41,316 nucleotides of DNA from Acidobacteriota bacterium (lineage in GTDB: Bacteria; Acidobacteriota; Terriglobia; Acidiferrales; UBA7541), in NCBI GenBank assembly GCA_003223255.1, contig QHYJ01000087.1, positions 1 through 41,316 on the forward strand, in the 5' to 3' direction. A model generated the notes under the pieces. It searched no databases, was not told the origin of the DNA, and saw nothing but the letters and a program-made list of their open reading frames with translations. A program made the translations under genes and the position numbers. Positions 25,906 to 33,972 of the stretch are shown piece by piece. Within the stretch, counting starts at the first letter, position 1; the number at the start of each line of letters is the position of its first letter.

Positions 25906-26622
25906 TTGGAAAAGAAGGAGCTTTCCGGAAGTGTAGCGCTGGTGACCGGAGGGAGCCGCGGCATCGGCCGCGCCGTCGCGCATCGCTTGGCAACGCTCGG
26001 AGCCTCCGTGGCCATTTGCGGCCGCGACCGCCAGGCCCTGGAAGATTCCGCGGCAGACATGGAAAAGCTCGGCGCGCGTGCGTTTTTTCATCTTGCCGAG
26101 GTCACAAATGTAGGCCAAGTCTCTGAGCTTGTTGCGAAAACCGAAGCGGCACTCGGTCCCATTCGCATCCTGGTGAATAACGCGGGAATTGGTCTGTTTG
26201 GTCCGGCGCACGAAAAAACAGAGGCGGACTGGGACCGTGTATTGAACACCAATCTCAAGAGCGTGTTTCTGGTATCGAAAGCGGTTGTGCCGTCGATGAT
26301 TCGCCGCGGCGCGGGAGACATCATCAACATCAGCTCGCTGGCGGGGAAAAACACGTTCGCGGGCGGTGGGATCTATTGCGCTTCTAAGTGGGGCCTGATG
26401 GGACTTTCGGGCTGCATGTTCGAAGACTTGCGCGAATACGGCATCCGCGTGAGCGTGATTTGCCCGGGAAGCGTGGCCACGGAATTTTCCGGCAGCCGGC
26501 CGAAAGATCCTTCCAAGGCGTTGCACGCGGAGGATGTGGCGCACGCCGTGGAAGCCATCGTGACGCAAAGGCCAGGAAGTTTTTTGAGCGAGATGCATTT
26601 GCGGCCGTTGCGCAAGGCGTAG
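25906..26622 (+). CDS. Short-chain dehydrogenase/reductase (SDR)
   Basis: A classical 238-residue SDR. The nucleotide-binding TGGSRGIG lies at 14-21, NNAG at 91-94, the catalytic Ser in ISSLAG (143-144) and Y157-x3-K161 in YCASK. An Arg at position 40 (ICGRDR) at the end of strand 2 suggests NADP(H). The C-terminal PGSVATEF is typical. It resembles 3-oxoacyl-ACP-reductase-like enzymes, but the substrate is open. The frame has no ATG; TTG 25906 is chosen because GGAGG lies 4 bases upstream, while the upstream GTG 25849 would add a non-conserved tail. The marR gene begins 68 bases after its end. Confidence 0.87.
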   Translation: MEKKELSGSVALVTGGSRGIGRAVAHRLATLGASVAICGRDRQALEDSAADMEKLGARAFFHLAEVTNVGQVSELVAKTEAALGPIRILVNNAGIGLFGPAHEKTEADWDRVLNTNLKSVFLVSKAVVPSMIRRGAGDIINISSLAGKNTFAGGGIYCASKWGLMGLSGCMFEDLREYGIRVSVICPGSVATEFSGSRPKDPSKALHAEDVAHAVEAIVTQRPGSFLSEMHLRPLRKA

Positions 26623-26655
26623 GTGGCGCGGGCGGTAACGACAGATGTTTTCCTC

Positions 26656-26684
26656 TTGACAATAGTCGTTTACACGACTACTAT
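26656..26684 (+). promoter_or_regulatory. Near-consensus promoter with embedded palindrome for marR-yceI
   Basis: TTGACA (26656-26661), a 17-bp spacer and TACTAT (26679-26684). The spacer and the first bases of the -10 box contain the inverted repeat TAGTCGT-TTAC-ACGACTA (26663-26680), 7-bp arms. A MarR dimer bound there would block RNA polymerase. The GTG start is only 6 bases after the -10 box. Confidence 0.85.
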
Positions 26685-26690
26685 TCCGGC

Positions 26691-27152
26691 GTGAGCTCCA
26701 AAAACAAATCCGTGCGCCCGCCGGCCTCGCTCGAAGAGCGCCTCTTTCTCGCCTTGCTGAAAGCCGCAGACGCGCTGGGCCAGGAAGCCGAGCAGCTCAC
26801 GCGCACCGCCAACTTGACCGGCACGCAGTACAACGTGCTGCGCATCCTCCGGGGCGCGGTGCCGGAGGGCTTGGCTTGCCGCGGGATTGGCGACCGAATG
26901 ATTACGCACGATCCCGACATTACGCGGCTGCTGGACCGCATGGAAAAGCGCGGGTTGATCACCCGAGAGCGGCAGAAGGACGACCGCCGCGTGGTGAAGA
27001 CGCGCATTACTCCGCTTGGACTGGAGCTCTTGAAGCCGCTCGATCAGCCCATGCGGGATTTGCACAAGCGGCAGTTCCGCCACATGGCCGGCGCGCGCCT
27101 GAAGACTCTGTATGACCTGCTGGAAGAAATCCGTGCCGACAAGCAGGAGTAA
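26691..27152 (+). CDS. MarR-family transcriptional regulator
   Basis: 153 residues with a winged helix. Helix segments are ALLKAADALGQEAEQL, TQYNVLRILRG, then the recognition part ITRLLDRMEKRGLITRERQK and the wing DDRRVVKTRITPLG. This is the standard MarR motif set. The natural start is the GTG 26691: the residues before it belong to the promoter. With the -10 box ending at 26684, transcription should begin at or within 1-2 bases of the GTG, so the mRNA is probably leaderless. The palindrome inside the promoter suggests autorepression. yceI follows 51 bases downstream and is likely in the same operon. Confidence 0.88.
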   Translation: MSSKNKSVRPPASLEERLFLALLKAADALGQEAEQLTRTANLTGTQYNVLRILRGAVPEGLACRGIGDRMITHDPDITRLLDRMEKRGLITRERQKDDRRVVKTRITPLGLELLKPLDQPMRDLHKRQFRHMAGARLKTLYDLLEEIRADKQE

Positions 27153-27203
27153 CAATTCCCGAATGCAGGTTTAAACTCCAATTCAAGAAGGAAGGAAAAT
27201 AAG

Positions 27204-27824
27204 ATGAACCGGTGCCTCTCTCGAATCGCAATACTCGCAAGCCTCGCAACGGGTCTTTCCCTGCCTGCCGGAGCCGCCAACTCCAACTGGCAGATTGACC
27301 CGCAACATTCATCGGCGCAGTTCGCCGTGCGCCACTTGGGTCTTTCCACCGTCCGCGGCGCGTTCAGCAAGCTCAGCGGAACGATGGTGCTCGATGACCA
27401 GGACATCAGTAAGTCGAGCGTGGAAGTAAGCATCGACGTGAATACCGTGGATACGCGCGAACCCGATCGTGATAAGGATTTACGCAGCGAGCGCTTCTTT
27501 GACGTGGCCCACTTCCCTACCATGACTTTCAAATCGAAGAAGGTGGAACAAGTCGTGCCAGGAAAGCTGCGCGTCACCGGCGACCTGACCATTCGCGGCA
27601 CAACCAAAGAAGTGGTGCTGGACGTGGACGGGCCGACCGCTCCGATAAAAGATCCCTGGGGCAATCAGCGGGTGGCAGCCACAGCGACCACGAAAGTCAA
27701 CCGGCAGGACTTCGGCGTGAAATGGAACGCCAAGCTCGATAACGGCGGCGTCGTGGTTGCCGACGACGTGAACATCACCATCGACGTGGAGATGGTCCAA
27801 AAAGCGGCGAAATCCGGCGACTAG
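27204..27824 (+). CDS. YceI-family periplasmic lipocalin-like protein
   Basis: 206 residues. A signal peptide ends near GAANS, followed by the YceI beta-barrel: WQIDPQHSSAQFAVRHLG, then GTMVLDDQDISKSSVEVSID, RSERFFDVAHFPTMTF, GDLTIRGTTKEVVLDV and ADDVNITIDVEMV at the end. YceI proteins bind long isoprenoid chains, and some respond to stress. AAGGAAGGAAAATAAG precedes the ATG. Placement behind a marR gene with its own operator suggests induction by a small ligand such as a phenolic or an oxidant; this is inferred. Confidence 0.92.
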   Translation: MNRCLSRIAILASLATGLSLPAGAANSNWQIDPQHSSAQFAVRHLGLSTVRGAFSKLSGTMVLDDQDISKSSVEVSIDVNTVDTREPDRDKDLRSERFFDVAHFPTMTFKSKKVEQVVPGKLRVTGDLTIRGTTKEVVLDVDGPTAPIKDPWGNQRVAATATTKVNRQDFGVKWNAKLDNGGVVVADDVNITIDVEMVQKAAKSGD

Positions 27825-27841
27825 CTGACCGCTCCGGAAAT

Positions 27842-27879
27842 CTCATCGAGTGAAGATGAGGCGGCTTATGCACCGCCTC
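27842..27879 (+). terminator. Two overlapping hairpins after yceI
   Basis: CTCATC...GATGAG (27842-27860) and GAGGCGG-CTTATGCA-CCGCCTC (27858-27879) share the bases GAG, so only one can form at a time. No T run follows. They may act as a weak terminator or mRNA end. Confidence 0.35.
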
Positions 27880-27926
27880 GCGTGACTGTATCATCTAATA
27901 AGCGCTCGTGAAAAAAGGCTAAGAAC

Positions 27927-28532
27927 ATGCACAAAGCTGCAGTAACGGAATACCCCGTACACGAACTTATCCGCAATCGCTGGAGCCCGAGAGCTTTTTC
28001 CGACAGACCCGTCGAACCAGCCGTTCTCGCCAGCCTTTTCGAAGCCGCCCGCTGGGCCGCGTCCAGCTTCAATGACCAGCCTTGGGCTTATCTCGTGGCC
28101 TCCAGGGACGACAAAGAGAATTTTGCCAAGATGCTCGGCGTTTTGGTGGAAGGCAATCAGAAATGGGCAAAAGACGCTCCGGTATTGGCCCTTTCCGTGG
28201 CCCGCAAGCACTTTCATCACACCGGCAAGCCGAACCCCGTGGCTGTACATGACGTCGGCGCAGCCAATGCACAACTGACCGCCGAAGCAACCTCACGCGG
28301 CCTGCTGGTTCACCAAATGGCCGGCTTCTCCCACGAAAAGGCTCGGCTGGCTTTCGGGATTCCTGAAGGTTGGGATCCTGTCTCCGCTATCGCTATTGGT
28401 TATCCCGGGGACCCGCAAATTCTCCCCGAAGATTTTCGAAAGTCGGAGTTAGCACCGAGGACCCGTAAACCGATTCGTGAATTCGTGATGAGTGGCAGCT
28501 GGGGACATACTGCTCCGTTCGCTGCCAAATAA
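27927..28532 (+). CDS. Nitroreductase-family FMN oxidoreductase
   Basis: 201 residues. The N-terminal NRWSPRAFSDRPVEPAVL is the FMN phosphate-binding start of the nitroreductase fold. AARWAASSFNDQPWAYLVAS follows, with the conserved SSxNxQPW motif. GYPGD near residue 155 belongs to the C-terminal part. It should use NAD(P)H to reduce nitro or quinone compounds; its natural substrate is unknown. Cytosolic. Start ATG 27927. The next gene (DedA) begins 28 bases after its stop. Confidence 0.88.
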   Translation: MHKAAVTEYPVHELIRNRWSPRAFSDRPVEPAVLASLFEAARWAASSFNDQPWAYLVASRDDKENFAKMLGVLVEGNQKWAKDAPVLALSVARKHFHHTGKPNPVAVHDVGAANAQLTAEATSRGLLVHQMAGFSHEKARLAFGIPEGWDPVSAIAIGYPGDPQILPEDFRKSELAPRTRKPIREFVMSGSWGHTAPFAAK

Positions 28533-28560
28533 TCGAGGAGACAGGACCTCAGCTCCCGCC

Positions 28561-29127
28561 ATGCACCGCGCCTTTGACTTCCTCATCCACCACGGACACG
28601 CCGTGCTGTTTGCCTGGGTTCTTGTCGAGCAACTGGGCGTACCGATTCCCGCGATGCCTCTACTCCTTGCGGCCGGCGCACTAGCCGGCACGGGACGGCT
28701 GAATTTCTTCACCTGCCTTCTGTTCGCGGTGTTGGGGGCGCTAACCTCGGATTCGGTGTGGTTTCAACTCGGCCGTCACAAAGGCATCAAGATTTTGCAA
28801 CTGCTCTGCAGGATTTCTCTCGAGCCGGATTCCTGCGTGCGGCGAACCGAAGGCATTTTTTCCAAGCAAGGGGCGCGTTCGCTTTTGGTGGCCAAATTTC
28901 TCCCCGGCCTGGGGCTGGTGACGCCGCCGCTTGCCGGAATTTTTCGTATGCGCTTCCGGCGCTTTCTACTGTTCGACGCAATCGGATCAATGCTGTGGGT
29001 CGGTGCGTTTCTTGGTCTCGGTTACGCTTTCTCTGGCGAGATCGAACGCATTGCGGCGCAACTAGCATCGCTAGGCGGATGGTTGCTGGCGGTGTTGGTT
29101 GGAGCGTTGGCTGCGTACATCGGATAG
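28561..29127 (+). CDS. DedA-family membrane protein (SNARE-associated), lacking its usual rhodanese tail in frame
   Basis: 188 residues, with several membrane segments. The re-entrant LVEQLGVPIPAMPLLLAAGA (about 20-40) and the conserved FLPGLGLVTPPLAGIFRMRF with Arg (about 120-140) mark the DedA/VTT fold. DedA proteins move phospholipids such as undecaprenyl phosphate across the inner membrane in known cases. The frame stops at the TAG 29125-29127 directly after GALAAYIG. In relatives I recall, this point leads through a basic linker into a rhodanese domain; here that domain follows at once in another frame, so a deletion of the linker is likely. The start ATG 28561 has GAGGAG rather far upstream. 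Confidence 0.85.
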   Translation: MHRAFDFLIHHGHAVLFAWVLVEQLGVPIPAMPLLLAAGALAGTGRLNFFTCLLFAVLGALTSDSVWFQLGRHKGIKILQLLCRISLEPDSCVRRTEGIFSKQGARSLLVAKFLPGLGLVTPPLAGIFRMRFRRFLLFDAIGSMLWVGAFLGLGYAFSGEIERIAAQLASLGGWLLAVLVGALAAYIG

Positions 29128-29129
29128 AG

Positions 29130-29435
29130 TTGAAACAAAAAATCGATGCGGGCGAACCAGTCACCATCGTGGACTTGCGCCATTCCTTGGACTTTGAAGC
29201 CGAGCCGGAGACCATTCCCGGTGCGCTGCACATCGAGGCTAAAGAACTTGAGGAAAAGGACCGCCGCCTGCCGCGCGATGGCGAAGTGGTGCTCTACTGT
29301 ACTTGACCAAACGAAGCCACCAGCGCCCGTGTGGCGCTGCTCCTCAGAAAGAATGGGATCAGGCGCATCCGGCCCTTGCAAGGCGGCTTGAATGCGTGGC
29401 GCGAGCGCGGCTTCCCCTTGGCCACCGCGCTGTAA
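29130..29435 (+). CDS. Rhodanese-domain protein with in-frame TGA, candidate selenocysteine
   Basis: Open from TTG 29130 (no good ribosome site): KQKIDAGEPVTIVDLRHSLD, then IPGALHI and GEVVLYCT, a rhodanese fold up to the active-site loop. The next codon is TGA (29304-29306). After it the same frame goes on without any break as PNEATSARVALLLRKNG, RRIRPLQGGLNAWRERGFPL and ends at TAA 29433-29435, which is the normal rhodanese end. Relatives of the DedA-rhodanese type have Cys at the TGA position (YCxCPNE). So the codon may read selenocysteine, next to the catalytic Cys two residues before. A suitable hairpin follows at 29321-29339. Alternative: one TGC-to-TGA mutation. 101 residues if read through. 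Confidence 0.6.
29321..29339 (+). promoter_or_regulatory. SECIS-like hairpin downstream of the in-frame TGA
   Basis: CAGCGCC-CGTGT-GGCGCTG forms a perfect 7-bp stem with a 5-base loop. The loop begins 21 bases after the TGA, and its second base is G. Known bacterial SECIS elements have a short loop with a G among its first two bases, about 16-37 bases after the UGA. The fit is good but such small hairpins also arise by chance in G+C-rich DNA. Confidence 0.45.
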
Positions 29436-29643
29436 GCCAATTGGTCTACGCCTTTATAATAGAGCGCCAAGTTGAGAATCTTTCCGCTGGGAACCGAAAC
29501 GCGCCGCTGCGAAGGATTGTTCTTCTGTCTGACGGTTAAGGGTGAACGGTTAACGGCCAACGGTGAACTGTCGACTGCGTGTCCAGCGCGGTCGAACGGC
29601 CGGATCCTTCTCCCACTAACCACGGGTCGCGAGTCAGTTCGAG

Positions 29644-30198
29644 CTACAGCCGCGGCAAAACGATCCCACCTTGCGCCTGGTATTTCCCTTTCTTGTCTTT
29701 GTAGCTGATTTCGCAGTCTTCGTCCGATAAAAAGAAGATCACCTGGCAGAGCCCTTCGTTGGCGTAAATCTTCGCGGGCAGCGGCGTGGTGTTGCTGATT
29801 TCCAGCGTCACAAAGCCTTCCCATTCCGGTTCGAACGGCGTCACGTTCACGATGATGCCGCAACGCGCGTAAGTGGACTTGCCAACACAGACCGTCAGCA
29901 CATTGCGCGGAATGCGGAAATATTCGACCGAGCGGGCCAGTGCGAAAGAATTGGGAGGAATAATGCAAACGTCGCCCTTAAATTCCACCAAGGAGCGCGA
30001 ATCGAAATGCTTGGGATCGACGATGGTGGTGTTCACGTTAGTGAAAATCCGGAACTCGTCCGCCACGCGGATGTCGTAGCCATACGAAGACACTCCGTAA
30101 CTGATCACGCCTTCGCGCACTTGCCGGTCCGTGAATGGCTCGATCATTTTGTGCTCCAGCGCCATGCGCCGGATCCAGCGGTCTGGCTTGACGGACAT
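29644..30198 (-). CDS. dcd: dCTP deaminase
   Basis: Turns dCTP into dUTP for thymidylate supply. 184 residues, normal length. Conserved parts: [53 protein letters not shown] and the catalytic Glu in the [11 protein letters not shown] stretch, then [12 protein letters not shown] near the end. Homotrimer in the family; cytosolic. The ATG 30198 is well placed (AGGAGG lies 4 bases before it). It is divergent from the HU gene with about 160 bases between them. The stretch 29436-29643 behind it carries short GGTTAA/GGTGAAC words but no gene. Confidence 0.95.
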   Translation of the reverse strand: MSVKPDRWIRRMALEHKMIEPFTDRQVREGVISYGVSSYGYDIRVADEFRIFTNVNTTIVDPKHFDSRSLVEFKGDVCIIPPNSFALARSVEYFRIPRNVLTVCVGKSTYARCGIIVNVTPFEPEWEGFVTLEISNTTPLPAKIYANEGLCQVIFFLSDEDCEISYKDKKGKYQAQGGIVLPRL

Positions 30199-30303
30199 CC
30201 ATTCCTCCTGAGCGGAAATAACAAAATTTATTTCGGCGATTGCCGCACAAACTGCGCAATGCCTCGCGCTAAAAGACGTTCAGTGTAGATTACCCCTCAC
30301 GTC

Positions 30304-30332
30304 TTGACAACCGCCCCTGCTACCTCTAGCAT
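30304..30332 (+). promoter_or_regulatory. Predicted promoter of the HU/IHF gene
   Basis: A perfect TTGACA (30304-30309), a 17-bp spacer and TAGCAT (30327-30332). Transcription should start near 30339, leaving a leader of about 20 bases before GTG 30359. Confidence 0.7.
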
Positions 30333-30358
30333 CGGCGTCGGAAGTGCGGGAGGAGCGC

Positions 30359-30649
30359 GTGATTAAGCTGGACCTCGTAAACGCGGTAGTCGCCGCGACA
30401 AACATCAGCCGCACCAAAGCCGAGCAGGCCGTCGAAACGATTTTTGAATCCCTGAAGCAGGCGCTGGGCCGCAGCCAGCGCATCGAACTCCGCCGCTTTG
30501 GCGTTTTCAGCGTGAAGCCCCGCAAGACAGGAATCGGACGGAACCCCCGCACCGGGGAAGAGGTCAACATTCCGCCGGGGAAAGCGGTGCGCTTCAAGCC
30601 CGGCAAGGAACTTCAAGGCAAAGACGACGACGAAAAGAAACCGGCATGA
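30359..30649 (+). CDS. HU/IHF-family DNA-binding protein
   Basis: A 96-residue histone-like protein. The helical N-terminus (LVNAVVAATNISRTKAEQAV) is followed by the beta arms with RRFGVFSVKPRKTG and the DNA-intercalating GRNPRTGEEVNIP. The C-terminal KAVRFKPGKEL is standard; an extra acidic-basic tail of about 10 residues (KDDDEKKPA) follows. It bends and packs DNA. GTG 30359 is preferred over GTG 30344, as GGAGG sits 5 bases before it and overlaps the earlier frame. A consensus-like promoter lies just upstream. Confidence 0.94.
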   Translation: MIKLDLVNAVVAATNISRTKAEQAVETIFESLKQALGRSQRIELRRFGVFSVKPRKTGIGRNPRTGEEVNIPPGKAVRFKPGKELQGKDDDEKKPA

Positions 30650-30779
30650 TTTTTTAAGGCTCCAAAGGCAACCCGGCGATCCTGGCCTTCGGATTCCTTT
30701 CCGTCTTCCCCGCCCGCTAGCGTGAACCTGCCATCTATGCTGTACTATCAGTGCTGCGCTTAGCCGCGCCGACCACCTC

Positions 30780-31796
30780 GTGACGCCACCGCCCCCACTC
30801 CCACAAGATCCTCCGTCCTCGATACCGGCCAACCTGGATTGGAGTTCTGATCTTGTCCGGCAATGGTATTACGCGCAGATTCCGCCGCGGCCTTCCCAAA
30901 AATCGCTGCTGCTTGCCGGCGTTCTCTTTTTCCTTACGCTGTGCACTTGCCTCGTGGCCGGCACGCAGTTTGCCGTGGCCTACGCACACAATGAGGCTGT
31001 GTCCATCGATGAGCTCCTGCGAGCGTTCACGCTTTTTTACAAAAACCCTGCCGGACTCCTTGTGGGACTTCCATTTGCCGCCACCTTGCTCGGAATTCTA
31101 CTGGCTCATGAACTGGGACACTTCTTTGCCTGCCGCTATCATCGACTCCACGCCAGCTATCCTTTTTTTATTCCCTTCCCCAACCTCGCCGGCACATTTG
31201 GCGCATTCATTTTGATTCGCTCGCCGATGCGCACCAATCGCGCCCTGTTTGACGTAGGCGCTTCCGGACCCATCGTGGGCTTCGTCTTCGCGATTCCTGC
31301 CCTGGTCTACGGAGTTCTGCATGCCAGAGTGGTGCCCGGGCTTGCCAATCCTGCGCACGCGGAGCTGATTTACGGCACGCCGCTTTTGCTGCACCTGCTC
31401 GAATCGCTTTTTCATCCAAGGATTTCTCCCGACGCGCTGCTCTTGCCCCCGATCGGCCGCGCGGCCTGGGTGGCTTTGTTTGTCACCTCGCTGAATCTGG
31501 TGCCGGCGGCACAACTGGATGGCGGCCACATTCTGCGTTCGCTGAACGTGCGAGCACATCGGGTGTTGTCACTCGCGCTGCCTGTCGGCCTGATCGCCCT
31601 TGGTTTGCTTCATTTCTGGGAAGGTTGGTACATCTGGGGCGTGCTGCTGCTGTTGATGCGCTTTCTGCGCATCCCCCCCGTTTATGACCCGGCGCCGCTA
31701 GATGCCAAGCGAAGGATGGTCGCGCTCCTTGCGCTGATTGTTTTTATACTGTGCTTCATGCCTTCGCCGATTTACATTCCACCAAGTTCTTCTTGA
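30780..31796 (+). CDS. Site-2 protease family (M50) membrane metalloprotease
   Basis: 338 residues with about seven or eight membrane segments. The zinc-binding HELGH (H110-H114) lies in a membrane helix, and the third ligand is D247 in NLVPAAQLDGGH. The layout with a long N-terminal cytoplasmic part and a central GxxG segment (NLAGTFGAFI) is like the EGY/plant-type M50 group found in Acidobacteria, not the PDZ-containing RseP. It would cut membrane-bound regulators; no clear substrate lies next door. The start is GTG 30780, without strong ribosome site. Confidence 0.9.
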   Translation: MTPPPPLPQDPPSSIPANLDWSSDLVRQWYYAQIPPRPSQKSLLLAGVLFFLTLCTCLVAGTQFAVAYAHNEAVSIDELLRAFTLFYKNPAGLLVGLPFAATLLGILLAHELGHFFACRYHRLHASYPFFIPFPNLAGTFGAFILIRSPMRTNRALFDVGASGPIVGFVFAIPALVYGVLHARVVPGLANPAHAELIYGTPLLLHLLESLFHPRISPDALLLPPIGRAAWVALFVTSLNLVPAAQLDGGHILRSLNVRAHRVLSLALPVGLIALGLLHFWEGWYIWGVLLLLMRFLRIPPVYDPAPLDAKRRMVALLALIVFILCFMPSPIYIPPSSS

Positions 31797-31862
31797 CGGC
31801 CCGGAATCTCCGGTTATGATGCCTGCGGCTTGCTCCCGCGATCCCTCGTGGCAGGCCGCCCG

Positions 31863-33215
31863 ATGATTGAACTCGTCCGCACACTTCGCCTGCGCGATCT
31901 CTTCCTTCTCTTCATTGGCTCCGTTATTGGGTCCGGCATCTTTCGCACGCCAGGGCCCATTCTGCGGCAGGTCGGAGGGTCGGTCGGCATTGCCTTGCTG
32001 GTGTGGATTGTCGGCGGCGTTCTGTCGCTCATGGGAGCGCTCACTTACGCGGAACTGGCGGCTGCCAATCCCGAGGCGGGAGGTCTTTATTGTTACATCC
32101 GCGACGGATTTGGCCGCGCACCCGCGTTTCTATATGGCTGGTGTCTTTTTCTCGTGATCGCCAGCGGATCGGTGGCAGCGCTGGCTCGCGTCTTCAGCGA
32201 ATACTTCGCACAGGTGGTTCCCATCTCACCGATAGCACAAACTTTCGTTGCCGTCGTCGTGATTGCGATTGTGACGGCCGTCAATGTCTGGGGCACGCGA
32301 CAGAGCTCCGACCTGCAGAACTGGGCAACGCTGGTCAAAGCCGGCGTCATCGTGGTTTTGAGCGCCGTGCTTCTCTCGCTGGGGCATCACGCCAAAGAAG
32401 TGATCCCGGAGATGGGCGCCACGCAGCACGGAGCCACTTTGTTCTCCAGTTTTGGCTTGGCGATGATTGCGGTCCTTTGGGCCTACGAGGGCTGGCAGTT
32501 TGGCACCTACAGCGCGGGCGAAGTCATTGATCCGCAAAAAGCGTTTCCGCGCGCGTTTCTCCTCGGCTCGCTGGTTTTAATCGGGCTCTATCTCATCGCC
32601 ATCGCTGCGTATCTCTCTGCGCTTGGTCCCGCGGCTACGGCCGCCAGCGATACGATTGCGGCAGCTTCAGTTAGGGTGGTTCTGGGTTCGTGGGCGGGCA
32701 AGCTCGTCGCGCTCACCATTCTCGTTTCCACCTTCAGCGCCGCGAACAGCGTCATCCTCACCGCCCCGCGCGTTTTCTACGCCATGGCGCACGATAATCT
32801 GTTTTTCAAGAAGCTCGCCGTTGTGCATGTCCATTTTCGCACGCCAGTGTTCGCCATCGTCGTGCTGGGCGTGTGGTCGGCGGTGCTGGTTTGCGCGGGG
32901 AAATTAGGTCAGTTCCAAAAACTGATTGAAGGCGTGATTTTTATCGGGTGGATTTTCTATGGCCTGGGAGCTGCGGCCATCTTTCCCATTCGCAGGGCCA
33001 ACGGCAGCCGACCCCTTCCCTACCGAGTTCCAGGTTATCCTTGGACGCCGATCCTTTTTGTCCTCGCCGCAGCCGCCATCGTCGGCAATGCTGTATATGC
33101 CGCGTTCCGAGATCCTGAGCAATTCAGAAATCTCAAGGTCGCTATCGCTTTGCTTGTAATCGGATTCCCTGTTTACCTGATTTGGCGCAGACGGGCTAAC
33201 CCCTCAGCCGCTTAG
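31863..33215 (+). CDS. APC-superfamily amino acid permease
   Basis: 450 residues, about 12 membrane helices. The helix-1 motif IGSVIGSGIFRTPG (about 19-32) is the broken, substrate-binding helix of APC transporters. The conserved YAELAAANPEAGGLYCYIRD follows in helix 2-3, and YEGWQFGTYSAGEVIDP with its Glu in helix 6. It resembles LAT-like exchangers (polyamine or neutral amino acids) more than cation-linked permeases; the substrate is not clear. The ATG 31863 is favoured over the TTG 31830 by the family start. It ends 46 bases before the convergent cupredoxin gene. Confidence 0.9.
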   Translation: MIELVRTLRLRDLFLLFIGSVIGSGIFRTPGPILRQVGGSVGIALLVWIVGGVLSLMGALTYAELAAANPEAGGLYCYIRDGFGRAPAFLYGWCLFLVIASGSVAALARVFSEYFAQVVPISPIAQTFVAVVVIAIVTAVNVWGTRQSSDLQNWATLVKAGVIVVLSAVLLSLGHHAKEVIPEMGATQHGATLFSSFGLAMIAVLWAYEGWQFGTYSAGEVIDPQKAFPRAFLLGSLVLIGLYLIAIAAYLSALGPAATAASDTIAAASVRVVLGSWAGKLVALTILVSTFSAANSVILTAPRVFYAMAHDNLFFKKLAVVHVHFRTPVFAIVVLGVWSAVLVCAGKLGQFQKLIEGVIFIGWIFYGLGAAAIFPIRRANGSRPLPYRVPGYPWTPILFVLAAAAIVGNAVYAAFRDPEQFRNLKVAIALLVIGFPVYLIWRRRANPSAA

Positions 33216-33261
33216 CATTTTCCCGCGCGAAAGCGGTTCTCTGGACAGTTGTTGAGCAAAG

Positions 33262-33972
33262 TCAAGGCGTGGTCCGAAACACAAAGTTGATGGATTGCGT
33301 TTCGCCGCCGTCCACAGTGACTTCCTTCCTCTGCGTGCCATAGACCTCATGCCACGCTGTCACCGTGTACTTCCCTGGCGGGAGATCCGGGAGTTGGAAG
33401 GTGCCATCGTCTTTTGTAACCGACACATGACTGGTTTTCAGTACCACAAAATAAGCACTCATCCAGGCGTGAATATTGCACTTCACATGAATGAACTCCT
33501 CGTTTTCATAAGAGTAAGTAAAGGGGGGAGTGCCAGGTAACTGGATGCGGTTCCATTCGCGGTTAATTTTGGCAAGTGGATGGACATTGTGATTAAAGGG
33601 GTCACTCATCGAGATGCTTACATCCTGCCCTACGCGAAGTGGGAGGACATGGGTCGTGTAATGACAGTTGTGCTGGTCAAAGATCGCTGCCGTGGCCGGG
33701 GACGGGCCCGGGGCCGAATCGCCGGCAGAAATGTAAACCACAACATTTTGGAGCGCGTTGCCGGGTCCGGTGACGACTTCTTCGGTGAAGAGTCCTCCCG
33801 GATTTAATTTGCTACATTCCGGTTGCTTGGAAGTATCAATGAGCTTGGGTTTCGGGGGCGTTCCCGTGTAAGTGACTTTTCCGGTGATGACCCCGGTGTT
33901 CGAACCAGAGTAGAGGGCCGTGGCGCCCAACAGAATGGGCAGGGCCGCAAAGCTTATCGCTGCGAATCGCAT
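33262..33972 (-). CDS. Secreted cupredoxin-like protein with carboxypeptidase-regulatory-like C-terminus (copy 1)
   Basis: 236 residues, signal peptide ending near ALYSG. The middle part has a copper-type set of ligands: H128 and H131 in NHNVHPL, and C165-x2-H168-x2-M171 in CNIHAWM, the same spacing as amicyanin (Cys-x2-His-x2-Met). After that the last 50 residues (GTFQLPDLPPGKYTVTAWHE onward) form a carboxypeptidase-regulatory-like beta sandwich. Often annotated as 'methylamine utilization protein'. Probably a periplasmic or surface blue-copper electron carrier. A paralogue lies at 36855-37610 on the other strand. The start is ATG 33972, at the signal peptide. Confidence 0.78.
   Translation of the reverse strand: MRFAAISFAALPILLGATALYSGSNTGVITGKVTYTGTPPKPKLIDTSKQPECSKLNPGGLFTEEVVTGPGNALQNVVVYISAGDSAPGPSPATAAIFDQHNCHYTTHVLPLRVGQDVSISMSDPFNHNVHPLAKINREWNRIQLPGTPPFTYSYENEEFIHVKCNIHAWMSAYFVVLKTSHVSVTKDDGTFQLPDLPPGKYTVTAWHEVYGTQRKEVTVDGGETQSINFVFRTTP

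Noticed and set aside
25589-25993. 135-codon N-terminal extension of the secreted TPR-like protein
   Set aside because: The signal peptide begins at 25588 with a good Shine-Dalgarno, and a promoter lies within the extension.
29530-29575. Repeated GGTTAA / GGTGAAC words
   Set aside because: Short, irregular and not in a promoter context; probably chance or an old dispersed repeat.
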